Shown here: positions 15,792 through 24,193 of the stretch, piece by piece
Numbering within the stretch: the stretch's first letter is position 1
Layout: every line of letters begins with the position of its first letter
From: Runella sp. CRIBMP
Lineage (GTDB): Bacteria > Bacteroidota > Bacteroidia > Cytophagales > Spirosomataceae
Direction of reading: 5' to 3'
Assembly: GCF_009905605.1 (NCBI RefSeq)
Contig: NZ_JAAAKZ010000005.1
Location: forward strand, 1 to 64,000
Length of the DNA: 64,000 nucleotides
The notes under the pieces: model-generated
Told to the model about the DNA's origin: nothing
Databases searched by the model: none
What the model saw: only the letters and a program-made list of their open reading frames with translations
Program-made: the position numbers and the translations under genes

Positions 15792-17903
15792 TTATGGCAA
15801 TGCAAAAGCCACGTATTTATCACCTGATTTGGTTTTTAGTTTTCCACCACCGCACGCAATGACAACGTACTGCTTGCCTGCAATCGAGTAAGTACTTGGC
15901 GACGCATAACCCGCCGCGGGAAGTTGGGTTTGCCAGAGTTGTTTTCCCGTTTTTTTGTCAAATACTCGTAATCGCTCATCACGGGTAGCGGCAATGAAGA
16001 GCAAGTCGCTGGCCGTTATGAGTGGACCGCCGTAGTTGTCAGTGCCCGTAATGGGTATTCCTTTGGCCGTCAATTCAGGATATTCGCCCAAAGGAACTTG
16101 CCACAAGCGCTCGCCCGTGTTTAAATCGGTGGCCGTAAGGGTCCCCCACGGCGGCTGACTGATGGGATAGCCATTGCGGTCGTACCACCGATTGTAACCC
16201 GTATGCTGATACGGCAACGCCCCTCCTTTTGAGCTAACCACCTGTTTATCTGACTCTTTCTGAAAAACAAAATCAACTATGGCTTGGCGCTCAGCCACCG
16301 AAAGGTGCGCAAACGGCGGCATCATGCCCCGCCCTTTGGGAATAAGTTTGTGGAGGGCATCGGCCGTAAGTCGCTTGTTGATATTGACCAATGATGGATA
16401 CGAGCCATCATGATTGCCACGTCGGTCTGTTCCGTGGCAGGCCGCGCAGTTTTGCTTATACAATTGGGCTCCCGTTACAAATCCCCCGTTTGTTTCCTGA
16501 TTTTTGATTACTAGCGAGGTATACACGGGAATTTCTTTGGAAGGAATGTACAACACTCCCTGCGGGTCGGCTGCCGCCCCACCCCATTGCCCGCCGCCGT
16601 CGGTGCCCGGAAAGAAAATCGTCGTTTCTTTTCCAATGGGTATGTACGGGCCACCAGTACGTGATTTCCGAATCAACCCCAGAATCGAATCGCGGTCGGC
16701 CACAAATGAATTTAGATCTTGTTCCACAAACCGCTGCCGGGCAAAATACGTAGGTCTGAGGGGTATCGGCTGCGACGCAGCGGGAAATTCCCCAGGTACG
16801 GCATCATAGGAATACTTTCTATCTTCGATAGGAAACAGCGGTTTTCCCGTCACGCGGTCAAAGACAAAAATGTAGCCCTGCTTCGTAATTTGCGCCACGG
16901 CGTCCACTTTTCGGGGCCGACCGTCGGGGCCGTTGTGCATCACTGTAAGTAAGTTGGGCGGAGCGGGCGGGTCCCGGTCCCAAATATCGTGTCTGACGAG
17001 TTGATAATGCCAAAGTCGCTTGCCCGTGTTGGCATCCAGTGCTAAAAGACAGTTGGCAAAAAGATTATCTCCTTTGCGATTTCCGCCATAAAAATCAAAC
17101 GCCGCCGAGCCTGTCGGTGCATACACGATACCCCTCTCACGGTCGATGGCCATACCCGCCCACGCGTTGGCACCACCAATGTTTTGCCGCGAATTGGCCG
17201 GCCACGTATCAGCGCCCAACTCACCCATTTGGGGAATGGTACGAAACGTCCACACTTTTTTACCCGTCCGCACATCATACGCACGGATGTCGCCCAGAAG
17301 CGCGGTTTCGCTTTCCGACACCCGAACTCCGACAATGAGCAAGTTTTTAAAGATAACGTTGGGTGTATTGGCCACCACATACTCATCCGCGCCCGGGCGT
17401 TCGAGGCCTTCTTTGAGGTTGATTCGTCCGTTTTGGCCAAATGAGGCAATGGGTTTTCCCCGCAGGGCATCAAAGGCATAGAGCCATTTTCCCGCCCCAA
17501 AAAAGATAATTTTTTCTTGTCCTTCACGCCAGTAAGTTACCCCACGACTGGTAGTGCCTTCGGTTTCGGTAACTTTGGATTTCCAGATGGGGTTTCCGTT
17601 GGCGGCATCGAGCGCAAACACTTGAGTATTGGCCGAAACACCGTATAAAATTCCGTCGACAATAATGGGATTGCACTGCATTTGGGTACGGTGCCCAATG
17701 GTATCCGCCCCTCCCGATGCGTACGTCCACGCCACTTTGAGTTGAGAAACATTCTCGGCATTAATTTGGGCCAGGGGAGAATAATGATTGCGGGCACCAT
17801 TTCCGTTGTATTCGGGCCAATTTTCTCCATTTTCGGGAAGGTTGGGTGCGCTGACCAGGGCCGTAATGACCGCTAAAAAGGCAACAAAGGGTACTATTTT
17901 CAT
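15792..17903 (-). CDS. PQQ-dependent dehydrogenase with inserted cytochrome c domain
   Basis: 703 aa exported quinoprotein. The signal peptide starts at MKIVPFVAFLAVITALVSA; an upstream in-frame extension to 18014 overlaps purB and is rejected. The body is an eight-bladed PQQ beta-propeller of the glucose/alcohol dehydrogenase type, with blade motifs such as 'LFALDANTGKRLWHYQLVRHD', 'GDIRAYDVRTGKKVWTF' and 'YVVIACGGGKLKTKSGDKYVAFALP' at the end. Between blades, at about residues 490-570, lies a class I cytochrome c domain with CAACH and downstream 'RGMMPPFAHLS' providing the Met ligand. This allows electrons from sugar or alcohol oxidation to pass directly from PQQ to heme. Substrate unknown; glucose or other aldoses are the likely guess. 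Confidence 0.9.
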   Translation of the reverse strand: MKIVPFVAFLAVITALVSAPNLPENGENWPEYNGNGARNHYSPLAQINAENVSQLKVAWTYASGGADTIGHRTQMQCNPIIVDGILYGVSANTQVFALDAANGNPIWKSKVTETEGTTSRGVTYWREGQEKIIFFGAGKWLYAFDALRGKPIASFGQNGRINLKEGLERPGADEYVVANTPNVIFKNLLIVGVRVSESETALLGDIRAYDVRTGKKVWTFRTIPQMGELGADTWPANSRQNIGGANAWAGMAIDRERGIVYAPTGSAAFDFYGGNRKGDNLFANCLLALDANTGKRLWHYQLVRHDIWDRDPPAPPNLLTVMHNGPDGRPRKVDAVAQITKQGYIFVFDRVTGKPLFPIEDRKYSYDAVPGEFPAASQPIPLRPTYFARQRFVEQDLNSFVADRDSILGLIRKSRTGGPYIPIGKETTIFFPGTDGGGQWGGAAADPQGVLYIPSKEIPVYTSLVIKNQETNGGFVTGAQLYKQNCAACHGTDRRGNHDGSYPSLVNINKRLTADALHKLIPKGRGMMPPFAHLSVAERQAIVDFVFQKESDKQVVSSKGGALPYQHTGYNRWYDRNGYPISQPPWGTLTATDLNTGERLWQVPLGEYPELTAKGIPITGTDNYGGPLITASDLLFIAATRDERLRVFDKKTGKQLWQTQLPAAGYASPSTYSIAGKQYVVIACGGGKLKTKSGDKYVAFALP

Positions 17904-17982
17904 AAAGGAGAGGATTTCGATACCAAACTGTTTATAAAAGCATTTTCTGGGGTTTTCTACCAAATTTTTCCGATTCCCGGCG

Positions 17983-17990
17983 TATCTTTG
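17983..17990 (+). promoter_or_regulatory. Predicted -7 element of purB
   Basis: TATCTTTG matches TAnnTTTG exactly, 18 nt before the purB start codon. No clear -33 TTTG is seen at the usual distance. Confidence 0.5.
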
Positions 17991-18008
17991 CGCCTTAGAA
18001 CCCAAGCT

Positions 18009-19352
18009 ATGCAATTAAATTCCCTGACAGCTATCTCTCCCGTAGACGGGCGCTACCGTCGGCAAGTTGAAAAACTCGCCCCTTATTTTTCCGAATTTGG
18101 ACTGATTCGCTACCGCATTCTGATCGAAGTGGAATATTTTATTTCTCTCTGTGAATTGCCATTGCCGCAATTGAAAGACTTCGACAAAGTGCATTATTCC
18201 GACTTGCGCGCACTCTACGGCGAATTTTCGGAGAAAGACGCGCTGATGATCAAAGAGATTGAATCAGTGACCAACCACGACGTGAAAGCGGTGGAGTATT
18301 TCATCAAGGAAAAGCTGAAAGACAAGAAGTTAGAGCAATTTTTGGAATTTATCCACTTCGGATTGACTTCCCAAGATATTAACAATACCTCCATTCCGTT
18401 GTCGCTCAAAGACGCCCTCAAAGCTGAAATTGTACCGATGTTTGATGAAGTGTTGGCCAAATTAAAAGCCTTGGCAGAAGAGTGGAAACACATTCCGATG
18501 CTGGCCCGCACGCACGGGCAACCTGCCTCACCGACGCGGTTGGGGAAAGAATTTGGGGTATTTGCCGAACGCCTTGAAAAACAATTACAAATGCTTCAAG
18601 CCGTACCCTTTGCGGCAAAATTTGGCGGAGCAACGGGCAATTTCAACGCTCATCACGTAGCTTATCCCGACATTGACTGGGTGGCTTTTGGCAATCATTT
18701 TGTCAACGATCACTTGGGCCTTTCGCGGAGTCAATTGACTACGCAGATTGAACATTATGACATGTTAGCGGCGCTGATGGACACCTTCAAGCGCCTGAAT
18801 ACCATCCTGATAGATCTCGATCGTGATATTTGGACGTACGTGTCGATGGAGTATTTTAAACAAAAAATCAAAGCGGGCGAAATTGGCTCATCGGCCATGC
18901 CGCACAAAGTGAATCCGATTGATTTTGAAAATTCAGAAGGAAATTTGGGCATTGCCAACGCGATTTTTGAACATCTGTCGGCCAAACTTCCTATTTCTCG
19001 CCTTCAGCGCGACCTGACCGACTCTACGGTGCTGCGCAACTTGGGCGTTCCGTTGGCGCATACCGTCATTGCCTTGAAAGCCTTGATGCGTGGATTGGGC
19101 AAACTGGAACTAAACGAAAGCGCTTTTTACGCCGATTTAGAAAACAACTGGGCCGTAGTAGCAGAAGCAATTCAGACCGTTTTGCGCCGCGAAGCCTACC
19201 CACAACCCTACGAAGCGCTGAAAAATCTCACCCGCAAAAACGAAAAAATCACGGCCAACGCCATCGCCGAATTCATTGATGGTTTGGATATTTCGGACGA
19301 AATCAAAGAAGAATTAAGAGCTATTTCGCCGTTTAGTTATACGGGGGTGTAG
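18009..19352 (+). CDS. purB: Adenylosuccinate lyase
   Basis: 447 aa homotetrameric enzyme that removes fumarate from SAICAR and from adenylosuccinate in purine synthesis. It starts with 'MQLNSLTAISPVDGRYRRQV', the typical beginning of the E. coli-type PurB. The family signature loop is present as 'GSSAMPHKVNPIDFENSEGN', holding the catalytic Ser. The general-acid His segment is 'ARTHGQPASPTRLGKE'. The start at ATG 18009 is preferred over the TTG at 17988. It stands alone between the PQQ dehydrogenase (divergent) and a terminator. Confidence 0.98.
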   Translation: MQLNSLTAISPVDGRYRRQVEKLAPYFSEFGLIRYRILIEVEYFISLCELPLPQLKDFDKVHYSDLRALYGEFSEKDALMIKEIESVTNHDVKAVEYFIKEKLKDKKLEQFLEFIHFGLTSQDINNTSIPLSLKDALKAEIVPMFDEVLAKLKALAEEWKHIPMLARTHGQPASPTRLGKEFGVFAERLEKQLQMLQAVPFAAKFGGATGNFNAHHVAYPDIDWVAFGNHFVNDHLGLSRSQLTTQIEHYDMLAALMDTFKRLNTILIDLDRDIWTYVSMEYFKQKIKAGEIGSSAMPHKVNPIDFENSEGNLGIANAIFEHLSAKLPISRLQRDLTDSTVLRNLGVPLAHTVIALKALMRGLGKLELNESAFYADLENNWAVVAEAIQTVLRREAYPQPYEALKNLTRKNEKITANAIAEFIDGLDISDEIKEELRAISPFSYTGV

Positions 19353-19368
19353 TTTTACCGCCACGCGG

Positions 19369-19410
19369 TTAGGCGTCCGACGGTTCCAAACCGTCAGACG
19401 CCTAATTTTA
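19369..19410. terminator. purB terminator / palindromic element copy B
   Basis: TTAGGCGTC-C-GACGGTT pairs with AACCGTC-A-GACGCCTAA, followed by TTTTA. Its 29 nt core (19373-19401) matches the element at 1770-1798 at 25 positions. Confidence 0.75.
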
Positions 19411-19455
19411 CCGCTGTTTGTGTTTCTCACCAACGGCTTTTTTACTCCCAAGAAT

Positions 19456-19908
19456 TTACAGCAGCCTATTATCCCAAAAATAATCCTCTGTTCGCACCAA
19501 TTGAACTTTTGAGGCAAAGTCGGGATGCTCCGTGTTGATGACGTAATTATATTCCTGAGAAATAACCGCCGACGGGACTTTCAGCATAAGCGTTTCCTGA
19601 CGATGATACCATTCACTACCCATCCGTTGAAGCTTTGAATAGGCATTCAACGACCGCCAATCCAAGGGTAATTCTGACAAACGAACCTGTTTAATAAGAC
19701 GGTCTTCGTCCGCAATGGAAATTACCATCACCTTGTAAAGAAAGGTCGGAACGATAGCGTTGCGGTGTACGACCAATTCAAGCGTAGATAAAGAGCGGGA
19801 ACTGCCCGTATAAATCACGTTTTGGCCCTGAAAATTCCAACGATTAGCGCTGCCCGAAGGGGTTAATTGATTGGCGTATTTCTCATGACAAATCCTGAAC
19901 ACTTCCAT
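19456..19908 (-). CDS. RES domain toxin of a RES-Xre toxin-antitoxin pair
   Basis: 150 aa. The N-terminal 'MEVFRICHEKYANQLTPSGS' and 'RWNFQGQNVIYTGSSRSLST' with 'LELVVH' hold the conserved Arg, Glu and Ser that name the RES family. Characterised RES toxins (MbcT, ParT) consume NAD+ or ADP-ribosylate targets, stopping growth. The gene follows the antitoxin gene by only 2 bp, and the length is typical. Intact and without frameshift. The family call is strong; the biochemical activity here is inferred. Confidence 0.88.
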   Translation of the reverse strand: MEVFRICHEKYANQLTPSGSANRWNFQGQNVIYTGSSRSLSTLELVVHRNAIVPTFLYKVMVISIADEDRLIKQVRLSELPLDWRSLNAYSKLQRMGSEWYHRQETLMLKVPSAVISQEYNYVINTEHPDFASKVQLVRTEDYFWDNRLL

Positions 19909-19910
19909 AA

Positions 19911-20348
19911 CTACACATTATCGCCAAACTCCAGCGCAGTAAGTCGGTCGTTTACAAATCTGATTCCGCTTACGGTCGTCAGGTACATCACCGGGCGGTG
20001 ATTGTCAAAAAAGAAATTTTGGGTATTCAGCCATTGATCAAACCCTTTGGTGTTGCCAAATAATTGAATTCCCCGCTTAATCAATGCCAACAGCAACAAA
20101 ATATGTTCCTGTAAATTTGCTTTAAATTTGTTCTCTGTTTGGCGATACGACCTGAACGTTTTGGGGCTAACGTTTAACCAATCTCCTATGACATCATCAT
20201 TAAAATCCGTTCGTTTTTTGATGGTCTCCACGTAGCGCCAATCAATCTCTCTATTTTGAAGAAATACCAATACTTCACTGTCGCTTATTTGCGCTGGCAC
20301 CTCTTCCCATAGGCTCGTATCTTCAACAATTTCGTGTTTAGTTTTCAT
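19911..20348 (-). CDS. Xre/MbcA/ParS-type antitoxin
   Basis: 145 aa, encoded directly upstream of the RES toxin. The N-terminal helical part ('FNDDVIGDWLNVSPKTFRSY') looks like the Xre-like HTH found in this antitoxin family, and the C-terminal part ('ALIKRGIQLFGNTKGFDQWLNTQNFFFDNHRPVMYL', shortened) matches the DUF2384 toxin-binding domain with its 'F G ... W L ... G P' pattern slightly altered. It should neutralise the toxin and repress its own promoter. A perfect palindrome overlaps the predicted promoter just upstream. Confidence 0.88.
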   Translation of the reverse strand: MKTKHEIVEDTSLWEEVPAQISDSEVLVFLQNREIDWRYVETIKKRTDFNDDVIGDWLNVSPKTFRSYRQTENKFKANLQEHILLLLALIKRGIQLFGNTKGFDQWLNTQNFFFDNHRPVMYLTTVSGIRFVNDRLTALEFGDNV

Positions 20349-20370
20349 GATGACTTTGATTGTACAAAGA

Positions 20371-20413
20371 CAAATATAGGTAATATTACCTTTTATAAAA
20401 AGAAATATTGCCT
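20371..20413 (-). promoter_or_regulatory. Promoter and palindromic operator of the toxin-antitoxin operon
   Basis: On the minus strand TATATTTG (20378-20371) is a perfect -7 element 22 nt before the antitoxin start. It abuts the 14 bp palindrome AGGTAATATTACCT (20378-20391). A related sequence AATATTGCCT lies at 20404-20413, 22 bp from AATATTACCT at 20382-20391, i.e. about two helical turns, as expected for cooperative autorepressor binding. Confidence 0.6.
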
Positions 20414-20414
20414 A

Positions 20415-21347
20415 TCATCTCACCTTTGCCATCTCAGGTTGCCCCACCACTTCGAGTTTAAACACATCGTTTCGGGAATAATGCCCTACGACGTCAAAAT
20501 CCAGTTTGCTTTTGGCCAATACTGAAAAATCTAACTCGGCAGTGAGTAAACCTTCTTCGTTCCAAAGCGGCCCCGCCAAGACCTCACCCAACGGTGAAAT
20601 AATGACGCTACCGCCACTGCTCATGATGGCAGGCTCATGGGTCAAATCTGCTTGAAAACGTTCGGGATAATCGGATTTTTGAATAAACTGATTACAAGCC
20701 AACACAAAACAACGACCTTCCAACGCAATGTGCTGCATGGTCGATTGCCACGATTCGCGAGAATCGGCCGTGGGGGCAAGGTAGATTTCAATGCCGCGTT
20801 GATACATCGACATCCGGGCCAATGGCATGTAATTTTCCCAGCAAATCAACCCGCCGATTTTACCAATTTCGGTATCAAAACTGACCAATGTACTGCCGTC
20901 GCTTTCGGCCCAAATGTAACGTTCTAAGCCCGTAGGCTTGAGTTTACGATGCTTGCCGATGAGATTGCCGTGTTTATCAAAATACAGCAATGCACAATGC
21001 AACGACCCGCCAACGCTTTCGCGCTCGGTGACGCCCAAAGCCACAAAAATGCCCGCTTTACGGATGGCTTCGCTGATTTGTTCGACGTAGGAAGAATTCG
21101 TTTCGAGGCTGTTTTCCCAATACTCTAACCACTGGTTTCTGCTTTTTTCGGTACGACGACCGACTACGGAATCAAAGTCGAGTCCTCGTGGATAACAGGG
21201 AATGAAGGATTCGGGGAAAAGCAACAAATCACAGCCTTCTTTGGCTCCTTTTTCGATCCAATCAATGACGATTTGGACCGTTTTTTCAATATCAAACAGC
21301 GCTGGCGTCGCCTGAACTACGCCCACTTTTATCTTTTTGTGTTGCAT
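20415..21347 (-). CDS. Carbon-nitrogen hydrolase, nitrilase branch
   Basis: 310 aa cytoplasmic enzyme. The Glu-Lys-Cys catalytic triad is visible: Glu in 'LLLFPESFIPCYPRG', Lys in 'GKHRKLKPTGLER' and Cys in 'GGLICWENYMPLARMSMY'. The 'RKLKPTGLER' and 'CWENYMPLAR' wording is characteristic of true nitrilases (nitrile to acid plus ammonia) rather than amidases of the superfamily. The gene starts 3 bp after the stop of an upstream class-III aminotransferase gene, so the two are translationally linked and probably act on related nitrogenous compounds. The natural nitrile is unknown. Confidence 0.9.
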   Translation of the reverse strand: MQHKKIKVGVVQATPALFDIEKTVQIVIDWIEKGAKEGCDLLLFPESFIPCYPRGLDFDSVVGRRTEKSRNQWLEYWENSLETNSSYVEQISEAIRKAGIFVALGVTERESVGGSLHCALLYFDKHGNLIGKHRKLKPTGLERYIWAESDGSTLVSFDTEIGKIGGLICWENYMPLARMSMYQRGIEIYLAPTADSRESWQSTMQHIALEGRCFVLACNQFIQKSDYPERFQADLTHEPAIMSSGGSVIISPLGEVLAGPLWNEEGLLTAELDFSVLAKSKLDFDVVGHYSRNDVFKLEVVGQPEMAKVR

Positions 21348-21350
21348 TTT

Positions 21351-22709
21351 TTACTTGGTTTCTTCGCGCAAAGCGTCTTCAATCGTGTCAATGATAAAAT
21401 CGCATTGGTCCTGCGTCAAAATCAGGGAAGGGCGCAGGGTGATGACATTGCCTTCGATGATCTTAAAGGCCAGTCCGCGTTCCATGCAGCGATACATGAT
21501 ACGCTCAGCTTCTTCGTAGGCGCGCTCTTTGGTTTTGCGGTCTTTGACAAGGTCGATGCCGATGTGAAACCCTTTGCCGGCTACATTACCGATGAGCGGG
21601 TATTTGTCCTGCATTTCCCGAAAAGCATTCATCAGATACTCGCCTTTAGTGGCCGCATTTTCGACGAGTTTATGCTCTTCAATGTATTCGATTTCGGCCA
21701 ATCCTGCCGCACAACAAAGCGGATTTTTCTCGTGCGTAAAATGCCCGATGGAGCTGTCCTGCAAGACGTTATATTCCGATTTGGAGACAATACCCGCAAA
21801 CGGCACCATGCCACCACCCAACGATTTGCCCAGCACCAATACGTCGGGTGTAACGTAATGTTCACTGGCAAACATTTTTCCTGTACGCCCCAAACCTTCA
21901 ATGATTTCGTCAAAAATCAAGAAGATTCCTTCACGGTCGCAAAGGCTGCGGATTTCTTGCCAATAATTTTTAGACGGTACCACGGGCGTGGAGGAAATCG
22001 GCTCGGCCACGATGGCCGCAATGTCGGGTTCATTGCGAATAATGAGTTTGATTTGACGCAAGTATTCGTCGTCGATGGCATCGGTATCGTCCCATTTCCA
22101 CGGATTGCGGTAGTAATTGGGAAACTCCGCGTGCAGTGCCCCCGGCACCATCGGCCCGTTACCTTTCAGAAAGTGCGCTTGTCCGCTCACGGCCCCCGAT
22201 TGAAACCCCGTGCCGTGGTAGGCATCCCAAAACGAAATGGTTTTCCACTTGCCTGTGATTTGCTTCGCCAGCATCACCGCCATTTCGATAGCTTCTGAGC
22301 CGCCTGGGCAAAAAAGTACCCGGTCAAGTCCTGCAGGCGTAATTTCGGTCAGTTTTTTGGCCAACTGAATGGCGGGAATGTTGGTATATCTCCGGGGCGT
22401 AAAAGCCAACGCTTCTGTCATTTGACGAATCATGGCTTCCACCACTTGGGGATTATTGAATCCCGCATTATGGACGCCATTGCCGTGCATATCCAAGTAT
22501 TTTTTGCCGTTTAGGTCATAGATATACGCGCCTTCGGTCTTAGAAAGCACGTTCATGACGGGCGTAGAAAGCGCCTGATGAAAGAAATATTTGGCATCTT
22601 CTTCTAGCCAATGCAAGGTTTCTTTATCCAACGATTGGGTGTACAATTGGCGTTGTTCGGAAGAGTTGATGTCTCCCTGGTCTTCGGAGATTAGGTTTTC
22701 GGGGGTCAT
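21351..22709 (-). CDS. Class-III PLP-dependent aminotransferase family protein
   Basis: 452 aa. Fold-type I PLP enzyme with 'CPGGSEAIEMAVMLAKQITG', the PLP-contacting 'DAYHGTGFQSGAVSG', 'IFDEIIEGLGRTGKMFA' and the Schiff-base Lys in 'VLVLGKSLGGGMVPF'. It belongs to the omega/4-aminobutyrate aminotransferase group; relatives include lyases as well, so transamination is not certain. It forms a two-gene unit with the nitrilase. A degraded duplicate of its first 30 codons lies 1.5 kb away at 24194-24285, on the far side of a sigma factor cassette. Confidence 0.85.
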   Translation of the reverse strand: MTPENLISEDQGDINSSEQRQLYTQSLDKETLHWLEEDAKYFFHQALSTPVMNVLSKTEGAYIYDLNGKKYLDMHGNGVHNAGFNNPQVVEAMIRQMTEALAFTPRRYTNIPAIQLAKKLTEITPAGLDRVLFCPGGSEAIEMAVMLAKQITGKWKTISFWDAYHGTGFQSGAVSGQAHFLKGNGPMVPGALHAEFPNYYRNPWKWDDTDAIDDEYLRQIKLIIRNEPDIAAIVAEPISSTPVVPSKNYWQEIRSLCDREGIFLIFDEIIEGLGRTGKMFASEHYVTPDVLVLGKSLGGGMVPFAGIVSKSEYNVLQDSSIGHFTHEKNPLCCAAGLAEIEYIEEHKLVENAATKGEYLMNAFREMQDKYPLIGNVAGKGFHIGIDLVKDRKTKERAYEEAERIMYRCMERGLAFKIIEGNVITLRPSLILTQDQCDFIIDTIEDALREETK

Positions 22710-22887
22710 GGAATGGGTTTGGAAAGTTACATAAAAGTGTACCTAAGCCGTGGTTGTAAAGATAAAAGAATTATCATAAACAGGCTTCGGGTCATTTGTT
22801 ATCCGTTTGTATCAATTACTAAAAAAAATGGGTCAATGTAAGTTTTCAGCGCTTTCTGCTACTAATTGTTCAAAACATAAAAACAAG

Positions 22888-23091
22888 ATGAAACTATTTA
22901 AATACTCCGCCATTGTTCTTTTACTTTCCTGCACGGCATGCAGCAATGAATCCTCCCCCGAAGGCCGATCAAAAATACGCGATGAAAAACTCCAAGTTGA
23001 AATCGAGCATCTGAACCGGCAAAACAGGGCTGTTCTTGACAGCCTCAGCGCTATTCGTAGGGAATTAAACGCGCTGAAAAATCAAAAATAA
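22888..23091 (+). CDS. Small coiled-coil lipoprotein
   Basis: 67 aa. The signal peptide ends with two possible lipobox cysteines ('LLLSCTACSNE'). The mature part is a single charged helix with heptad leucines ('LQVEIEHLNRQNRAVLDSL', 'IRRELNALKNQK'), recalling the size and design of Lpp-type lipoproteins, though no homology is claimed. ATG 22888 is chosen; an upstream TTG at 22807 would add 27 unlikely residues. It lies 42 bp before an ECF sigma gene and may belong to the same unit. Confidence 0.65.
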   Translation: MKLFKYSAIVLLLSCTACSNESSPEGRSKIRDEKLQVEIEHLNRQNRAVLDSLSAIRRELNALKNQK

Positions 23092-23133
23092 CTATCTTAT
23101 TTTCGCGAATTACTGATATGATTAAAACAGACA

Positions 23134-23616
23134 ATGAATGAAACCGCATTCTTAACTCTCATGGCCGAGCACCAAGGGATCATTCATAAAATATGCCGAC
23201 TATATCGTGACAGCCGCGAAGATCGTGAAGACCTTTTTCAGGAAATTACGTTCCAACTTTGGAAATCGTTTCCTTCGTTCAAAGGCAACTCTCTGATCAG
23301 CACGTGGCTTTATCGCATTGCTTTAAATACAGCCATCGCTTCTTATCGAAAAGAGAAGCCGACTATCGACTACGTTGAGACATTGCCCGAATTTGCCGAA
23401 GAGCTTCAAAACGAAGAGCTTATACTGCGCCAAGAACGTTTACTTACCGCCATAAAGCAGTTAAGTGAAAGCGAAAAAGCAATCATCGCACTCTATTTGG
23501 ATGACCTGAGTTATTTGCAAATTGCAGAAATCCTTGGAATCAGCGAAAACAATGTGGGCGTTAAGATCAATCGAATAAAAACGAAAATTCAACAACTTTT
23601 AATAAAAGAATCATGA
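23134..23616 (+). CDS. ECF RNA polymerase sigma factor
   Basis: 160 aa. Region 2 is recognised in 'RDSREDREDLFQEITFQLWKSFPSFKGNSLISTWLYRIALN' (core 'DLFQEITFQLWKSFPSF') and region 4 in 'LSESEKAIIALYLDDLSYLQIAEILGISENNVGVKINRIK' (core 'YLQIAEILGISENNVGVKIN'). It is unlike the FecI-type factor at 10 kb: no hydrophobic tail and no FecR neighbour. Its stop overlaps the next gene by 4 bp (ATGA), so the membrane protein downstream is made together with it and is the natural candidate for a regulator. Confidence 0.9.
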   Translation: MNETAFLTLMAEHQGIIHKICRLYRDSREDREDLFQEITFQLWKSFPSFKGNSLISTWLYRIALNTAIASYRKEKPTIDYVETLPEFAEELQNEELILRQERLLTAIKQLSESEKAIIALYLDDLSYLQIAEILGISENNVGVKINRIKTKIQQLLIKES

Positions 23617-24155
23617 ACTCCGACGAATTAAAATTGGCTTGGAAAGGTATAGCGCCACCCACCAAAACAAATGAAGAAATCAAACTGATGCTACAGGAAA
23701 ACAGACATCCGGTCTTGAAAGGAATCAGAAAACAACTTACTATAGAGCTGTTGGGCTGGTCTGCCTTTTTACTTTGTTATTATACTATGTTTGACGGCGC
23801 AACAAGACCTTTGTCGGTCAATGCCATTTTGGTGACTGCGTTAGTGATCTCTATCGCCCATACGTTGTACGGCTATGCACTGGTCAAGTACCCGGAAAAT
23901 GGCGCTGCGCTTACGGCTTCGCTGGAAAAGCATATTTCCCGTATCAAACTATACGCAATCGGATCCCTGATTTCAAGAATGTGCTACGCTGCCGGCTTGC
24001 TGTTATTCTTTACGTATTCAATAGAATTGACTACTGCCAAATACTATTCTTTGGCCGCTATTATCCTCGTATTCTTGGTTCAATTGGCATTTTTATACAG
24101 AATTTGGGCAAAACGGCTGAAGAGGCTCAGCGAAACATTGGCCGGTCTTTCCTGA
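23613..24155 (+). CDS. Four-helix membrane protein coupled to the sigma factor (possible anti-sigma)
   Basis: 180 aa. A short soluble N-terminus ('MNSDELKLAWKGIAPPTKTNEEIKLML') precedes four hydrophobic helices at roughly residues 45-62, 70-90, 112-132 and 138-157 and a basic tail. The N-terminal segment is the right size to hold a sigma factor, but no ZAS or FecR motif is present. The ATGA overlap with the sigma gene argues for stoichiometric production. Function as an anti-sigma is inferred from context only. Confidence 0.6.
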   Translation: MNSDELKLAWKGIAPPTKTNEEIKLMLQENRHPVLKGIRKQLTIELLGWSAFLLCYYTMFDGATRPLSVNAILVTALVISIAHTLYGYALVKYPENGAALTASLEKHISRIKLYAIGSLISRMCYAAGLLLFFTYSIELTTAKYYSLAAIILVFLVQLAFLYRIWAKRLKRLSETLAGLS

Positions 24156-24193
24156 GGTATTGGAAACATAAGCGTTGCCAAGGTTCAAATTTT

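Noticed and set aside
17904-18014. N-terminal extension of the PQQ dehydrogenase into purB
   Set aside because: It would precede a normal signal peptide and overlap the purB start and promoter.
21273-22298. A 341-codon open frame on the plus strand over the aminotransferase and nitrilase genes
   Set aside because: It is fully antisense to two genes with complete motifs, and its own product has no recognisable domain or signal; a codon-bias shadow.
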